Part shown: positions 61,167 through 64,000 of the stretch, one piece after another
Numbering within the stretch: position 1 is the first letter of the stretch
How the letters are laid out: every line of letters begins with the position of its first letter
Source of the DNA: Taibaiella soli
GTDB taxonomy: Bacteria > Bacteroidota > Bacteroidia > Chitinophagales > Chitinophagaceae
Reading direction: 5' to 3'
DNA: 64,000 nucleotides
NCBI RefSeq assembly: GCF_003236175.1
Contig: NZ_QKTW01000026.1
Location: 1 to 64,000, forward strand
Translations under genes and position numbers: made by a program
Notes under the pieces: model-generated
Database searches by the model: none
The model's input: the letters and a program-made list of their open reading frames with translations, nothing else
Told to the model about the DNA's origin: nothing

Positions 61167-61478
61167 TTACCGTTTCGCCATCAGCTTGCGGCCTTTAGGT
61201 TTTGGTGCTTCGAAATAGCCAATTCCCCATCCACTGACTGCAACATTTGAATTCTGTTTTTTAATTACTGCCTCCGCTTGTTTAGCATCGAAATGCTGAC
61301 GGGAAGCGTTGGCGAGTGCATGCTGTAAACCTGTTCCGGAAAGCGGCGACCAGGATTTATTTGGTCTGGCAATAGAGTGCCTGCCATCACATTCCTTGAT
61401 CTGGGCTCCGGATGAATGAAAGAATAAACACAATGCGATTACCGCCCCAAACGATCTGAAAAAAGTAGTTTCTTTCAT
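61167..61478 (-). CDS. Small exported protein of unknown function
   Basis: A 103-residue protein. The ATG at 61478 begins a signal peptide (METTFF-like basic start, then FGAVIALCLFFHSSGA, cleavage before Q). The mature 80 residues are hydrophilic and end in a strongly basic tail (PKPKGRKLMAKR). CDGRHSIARPNKSWSPLSG is a notable segment with the single mature cysteine, and NASRQHFDAKQAEAVIKKQ looks helical. No family is recognised. It lies between two giant surface protein genes with its own terminator and is on the same strand, so a supporting role in the surface layer is conceivable but unproven. Confidence 0.6.
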   Translation of the reverse strand: MKETTFFRSFGAVIALCLFFHSSGAQIKECDGRHSIARPNKSWSPLSGTGLQHALANASRQHFDAKQAEAVIKKQNSNVAVSGWGIGYFEAPKPKGRKLMAKR

Positions 61479-61525
61479 TATTAAATACTTCGTAAAAAAA
61501 TAGAGTTCAAAAAAGCTGGTCAAAA

Positions 61526-61556
61526 AAGAGGTCGCCTCAGGATTGAGGCGCCTCTT
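61526..61556 (-). terminator. Terminator of the partial surface protein gene
   Basis: AAGAGGTCGCCTC pairs with GAGGCGCCTCTT (one bulge) around a 6-base loop, with a T-run on the minus strand. It lies about 30 bases after the stop codon. Confidence 0.8.
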
Positions 61557-61584
61557 ATAAGAATATAGACCCGGAAGCTTTTTA

Positions 61585-64000
61585 CTATTGTTTAACCAGC
61601 TTCTGATTCAACAAGACATTTCCTTTTTCGTCCGTTACTGTTACGAGATAAATGCCATCAGCGATATTGCCGAATGTCAGTTCCTTAGTATCCGATGCTT
61701 TTGTAATAACCTTACCGACAACATCACGTAAAGTGATGGTTACATTGTTGGCAGATTGCACATAAATGCGATCGTGCATAGGATTCGGATAAACCGTTAC
61801 CTTATTATTCAGGTTCACAGATCCTACGCTTTCCGGCGTCAGTGTGGTATCTGCAGAAGTACCATAGCAACCAGTAGTGCCTGGAACAGTAACAGAATAT
61901 TGACCATTGGTCGTTACCAGATAAGTTGCATTTGTTTCACCCGCAATCGGTTGTCCGTTTTTATTCCACTGATAAGCGCTAAATGGAATGGTAGTGCTGA
62001 GGATATAACCGTTTACAATCAAAATCGGAGTTGGTGAAACATTAATCGTATCAGTTACTACAGCCGAAGTATCATGACAACCAGCACCCGTATATTCATA
62101 TACGCGATACACACCACTTGCCGTTACTTTATAGCTGTTTGAAGTAGCCCCTGTGATATTGGCGCCATTTTGCTGCCATTGGTAAGAAAGACCTGTTGCC
62201 GTATTTGCGTTCAATGTCAGAGAATCACAAGCCTTAGTTGTAGACGAAGTAATCGTTGCAACAGGAGATGCGCTCAGTGTTACGGTAGCTGCAACCGCTG
62301 AAGTATCGCTACAACCAGGGCCAGCTACTACATACACGCGGTAAACACCGTTGGCAGTAACATTATAAGCGGAATCCGTAGCACCTGAAATGTTTGCACC
62401 ATTTTTCTGCCATTGATAAGTAAGATTCACTGCGTTGTGTGCATGTAAATTCACAGAATCACAAGCTGATACAGCACCGTTTGGTGTGATTTGCGCAGCG
62501 CCGACAATCGGTGTGATTACAGAAGGCGCAGAAGGTGCAGAATTACAACTTGACAATACACTTACTACTGTATAATTAGTCGCTACCGTTGGGTTGGCAT
62601 ATACCACATGATTGGTATCCGCAGCCGTCATCGGAATGGTAAGTGCAGCATCTTTATAAAGACCTGTTACCGGATTCCAGCTGATTGGTTTTGGTGCACC
62701 AAACACGAGTTGCACATTCGGACGCATATTGTTTGCAGTAACATTAGCTGTCAGATAAGAAGAACGTGAAATAATAGAATCATAAAGCATTGGAGCAGCC
62801 AGCGGACCGCCGTCAATATAGTACATGTTCAGATTGCTGCTCTGTGCAGTATTAAATGTGCTTACGTTCCAGACAGTCGACGAGTTTCTGCAAATAAAGT
62901 CTACTACAAGGTTGCTTGTTCCGTCCCAGGTAAATGGCGTATTCAACAGATAAGTATTAAGACCGTTTGCAACAGAAACCTGTCCTTTAAATACCTTCTG
63001 AATCGGCTGCCAGTTAGCGTTTGAAAAAGATGTAGCGGTGGTATTGCCCATACCGATATTCAGCGAATCAAAGCCTGTAACACCAAAATTCAATGCCACG
63101 TTTAACGAAACCGCAGAAATCTGCACACCCGGTGTCATACCTTGTGCTGTCAATTCCGCTGCGGTGAACATCATTTGCTGACGGTGATTATACTGATATG
63201 CAGACAAAGGCGCGTTGTTATCATTATTCAGATTAAACGTAGAGTCAGTTCCCAATTTAGCAGTAGTAGGCACTGTTGAAGCGCCGGCAGCAGTGATCAT
63301 AACCGGGCTGCCACAAACTACAGCGGAAGCTGGTGTCAATGCCGGAGATACCGGTGCCAGTATTCTGTAATAATTTTTAGCTACAGTATTCGAAGTAGGT
63401 GCAGCTGCAGATCCGATGTTTACAGATGTGAGACAGTAACCGCTCGCAAAAGCAACCATGTTGGTACCCGCATTTGCCGGTGCTGCTGTATCCTGCGCCA
63501 CCACGAAATAAACGATGGTATCGTTTCCTGCAACAGGAGCAGTCAGTAAAGAATAGTCGGGAGTGAAATTGAATACAGAACCGGAAGTGTTGGTACCTGT
63601 TACATATTTCCATCCGTTGAACGCAGCAGTATTTGTTGTACCAAAAGCATCTGCTTCTGAAGTTTTGCGATAATACATACGCGGAGCAGCTGTAGTAGTG
63701 TTCACGCCCGTACCATCATAAATATTCGCAGTCAGTGTTGGCGCAATATTCGCACAAACCGAAGTAGACGGCAATGCGCTATAACTGATTACCGGAGGGA
63801 AATAGTCTTTATTCGCACCGTGAAACAGAATAGCACCTATATCAGAAATTGTTGCACGAACACCACCGATCTCATCAGTAGTAATTGCAGGATTCGTAAT
63901 TGGCGAGCTGCTGCTGCTGGCATAAGACATACCTGAAGGAGCGTACATGCCCGGGTGACCTGTTACAGCAACCGTGTTGTACTCTGTAAAGCTCGTACGT
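61585..64000 (-). CDS. Giant T9SS surface protein, C-terminal 805 codons only (cut by window end)
   Basis: The frame is open through the window edge. Upstream of an internal ATG at 63948 it continues as TSFTEYNTVAVTGHPG, so the true start lies beyond 64000. The readable part has the domain with FPPVISYSALPS and APRMYYRKTSEADAFG, then the module with FTWDGTSNLVVDFICRN. Three Ig-like repeats (YQWQKNGANISGATDSAY type) and a T9SS type A domain (VYPNPMHDRIYVQSANNVTI to NQKLVKQ) follow. Order and sequence parallel the gene at 54398, which predicts that the missing N-terminal part is a right-handed beta-helix. It has fewer Ig repeats (three against ten), showing expansion or contraction between paralogues. 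Confidence 0.88.
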   Translation of the reverse strand, partial: RTSFTEYNTVAVTGHPGMYAPSGMSYASSSSSPITNPAITTDEIGGVRATISDIGAILFHGANKDYFPPVISYSALPSTSVCANIAPTLTANIYDGTGVNTTTAAPRMYYRKTSEADAFGTTNTAAFNGWKYVTGTNTSGSVFNFTPDYSLLTAPVAGNDTIVYFVVAQDTAAPANAGTNMVAFASGYCLTSVNIGSAAAPTSNTVAKNYYRILAPVSPALTPASAVVCGSPVMITAAGASTVPTTAKLGTDSTFNLNNDNNAPLSAYQYNHRQQMMFTAAELTAQGMTPGVQISAVSLNVALNFGVTGFDSLNIGMGNTTATSFSNANWQPIQKVFKGQVSVANGLNTYLLNTPFTWDGTSNLVVDFICRNSSTVWNVSTFNTAQSSNLNMYYIDGGPLAAPMLYDSIISRSSYLTANVTANNMRPNVQLVFGAPKPISWNPVTGLYKDAALTIPMTAADTNHVVYANPTVATNYTVVSVLSSCNSAPSAPSVITPIVGAAQITPNGAVSACDSVNLHAHNAVNLTYQWQKNGANISGATDSAYNVTANGVYRVYVVAGPGCSDTSAVAATVTLSASPVATITSSTTKACDSLTLNANTATGLSYQWQQNGANITGATSNSYKVTASGVYRVYEYTGAGCHDTSAVVTDTINVSPTPILIVNGYILSTTIPFSAYQWNKNGQPIAGETNATYLVTTNGQYSVTVPGTTGCYGTSADTTLTPESVGSVNLNNKVTVYPNPMHDRIYVQSANNVTITLRDVVGKVITKASDTKELTFGNIADGIYLVTVTDEKGNVLLNQKLVKQ

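Noticed and set aside
1-64000. tRNA, rRNA, riboswitch or transposase genes
   Set aside because: No cloverleaf, rRNA or riboswitch consensus and no DDE or tyrosine recombinase motifs were recognised by eye; small RNAs cannot be excluded.

Overview
The window looks like chromosomal DNA of a member of the Bacteroidota, most probably family Chitinophagaceae; the family assignment is inference. Four signs point there. Seven secreted proteins or protein fragments carry, or probably carry, type IX secretion (T9SS) C-terminal sorting domains. Promoters fit the TAnnTTTG (-7) / TTTG (-33) pattern, and Shine-Dalgarno sequences are almost absent. There are Bacteroidota-type GEVED, pappalysin and Ig-like repeat proteins. 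The branched-chain ketoacid dehydrogenase E1 has fused alpha and beta subunits. No rRNA, tRNA, CRISPR array or complete insertion sequence was seen.

Layout: (1) 0.4-2.7 kb holds an isoprenylcysteine methyltransferase-like membrane protein, a SpoU-type RNA methyltransferase and a threonine aldolase. (2) 2.7-7.0 kb is an accessory stretch full of dispersed palindromic repeats. It contains an XRE regulator with a Shedu-like (DUF4263) nuclease, a small GIY-YIG protein and an HU-like protein. Upstream of the HU-like gene lies an array of four 12-bp palindromes spaced exactly 22 bp apart. (3) 7-15 kb has a membrane protein, a small lipoprotein, a secreted M4 metallopeptidase, an arginase-family enzyme in an operon with a DUF885 lipoprotein, and a bacilliredoxin. 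(4) 15-22.4 kb has BCKDH E1 convergent with a branched-chain aminotransferase, a possible UDG-fold protein, RecQ and a Gfo/Idh/MocA oxidoreductase. (5) 22.5-28 kb has a secreted redoxin, a cytochrome c/copper monooxygenase-like lipoprotein overlapping a BrkB membrane protein, and a DPP IV-type peptidase. (6) 28-32 kb has a noncoding 21-bp tandem repeat, palindromic elements, ClpS and an SPFH/flotillin-like protein. (7) 32-40.5 kb has a secreted M43 protease, PurM, an outer-membrane protein, MtaB, two tandem SRPBCC proteins and a divergent GlxA-type regulator. (8) 40.5-64 kb is a surface-protein region, all on the minus strand. It holds a trypsin-like protease, two proteins sharing an unusual C-terminal module, and three giant Ig-like/beta-helix T9SS proteins, the last cut by the window edge.

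How the genes fit together: IlvE and the E1 enzyme are consecutive steps from leucine, isoleucine and valine to branched acyl-CoA, the primers for iso-branched fatty acids. The secreted proteases and giant repeat proteins fit a predatory, saprophytic or surface-gliding lifestyle that uses T9SS. Genes are mostly single transcription units separated by strong hairpin terminators, many of them shared between convergent genes. Several start codons sit 4-7 bases after the -7 element, which predicts leaderless mRNAs.

The items most worth a second look are the 22-bp-phased palindrome array and its HU gene, framed by half-copies of a 181-182-bp inverted-repeat element; the XRE/Shedu-like pair; the 21-bp noncoding array; and the shared modules of the surface proteins. 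All function calls rest on reading motifs by eye, without database searches.
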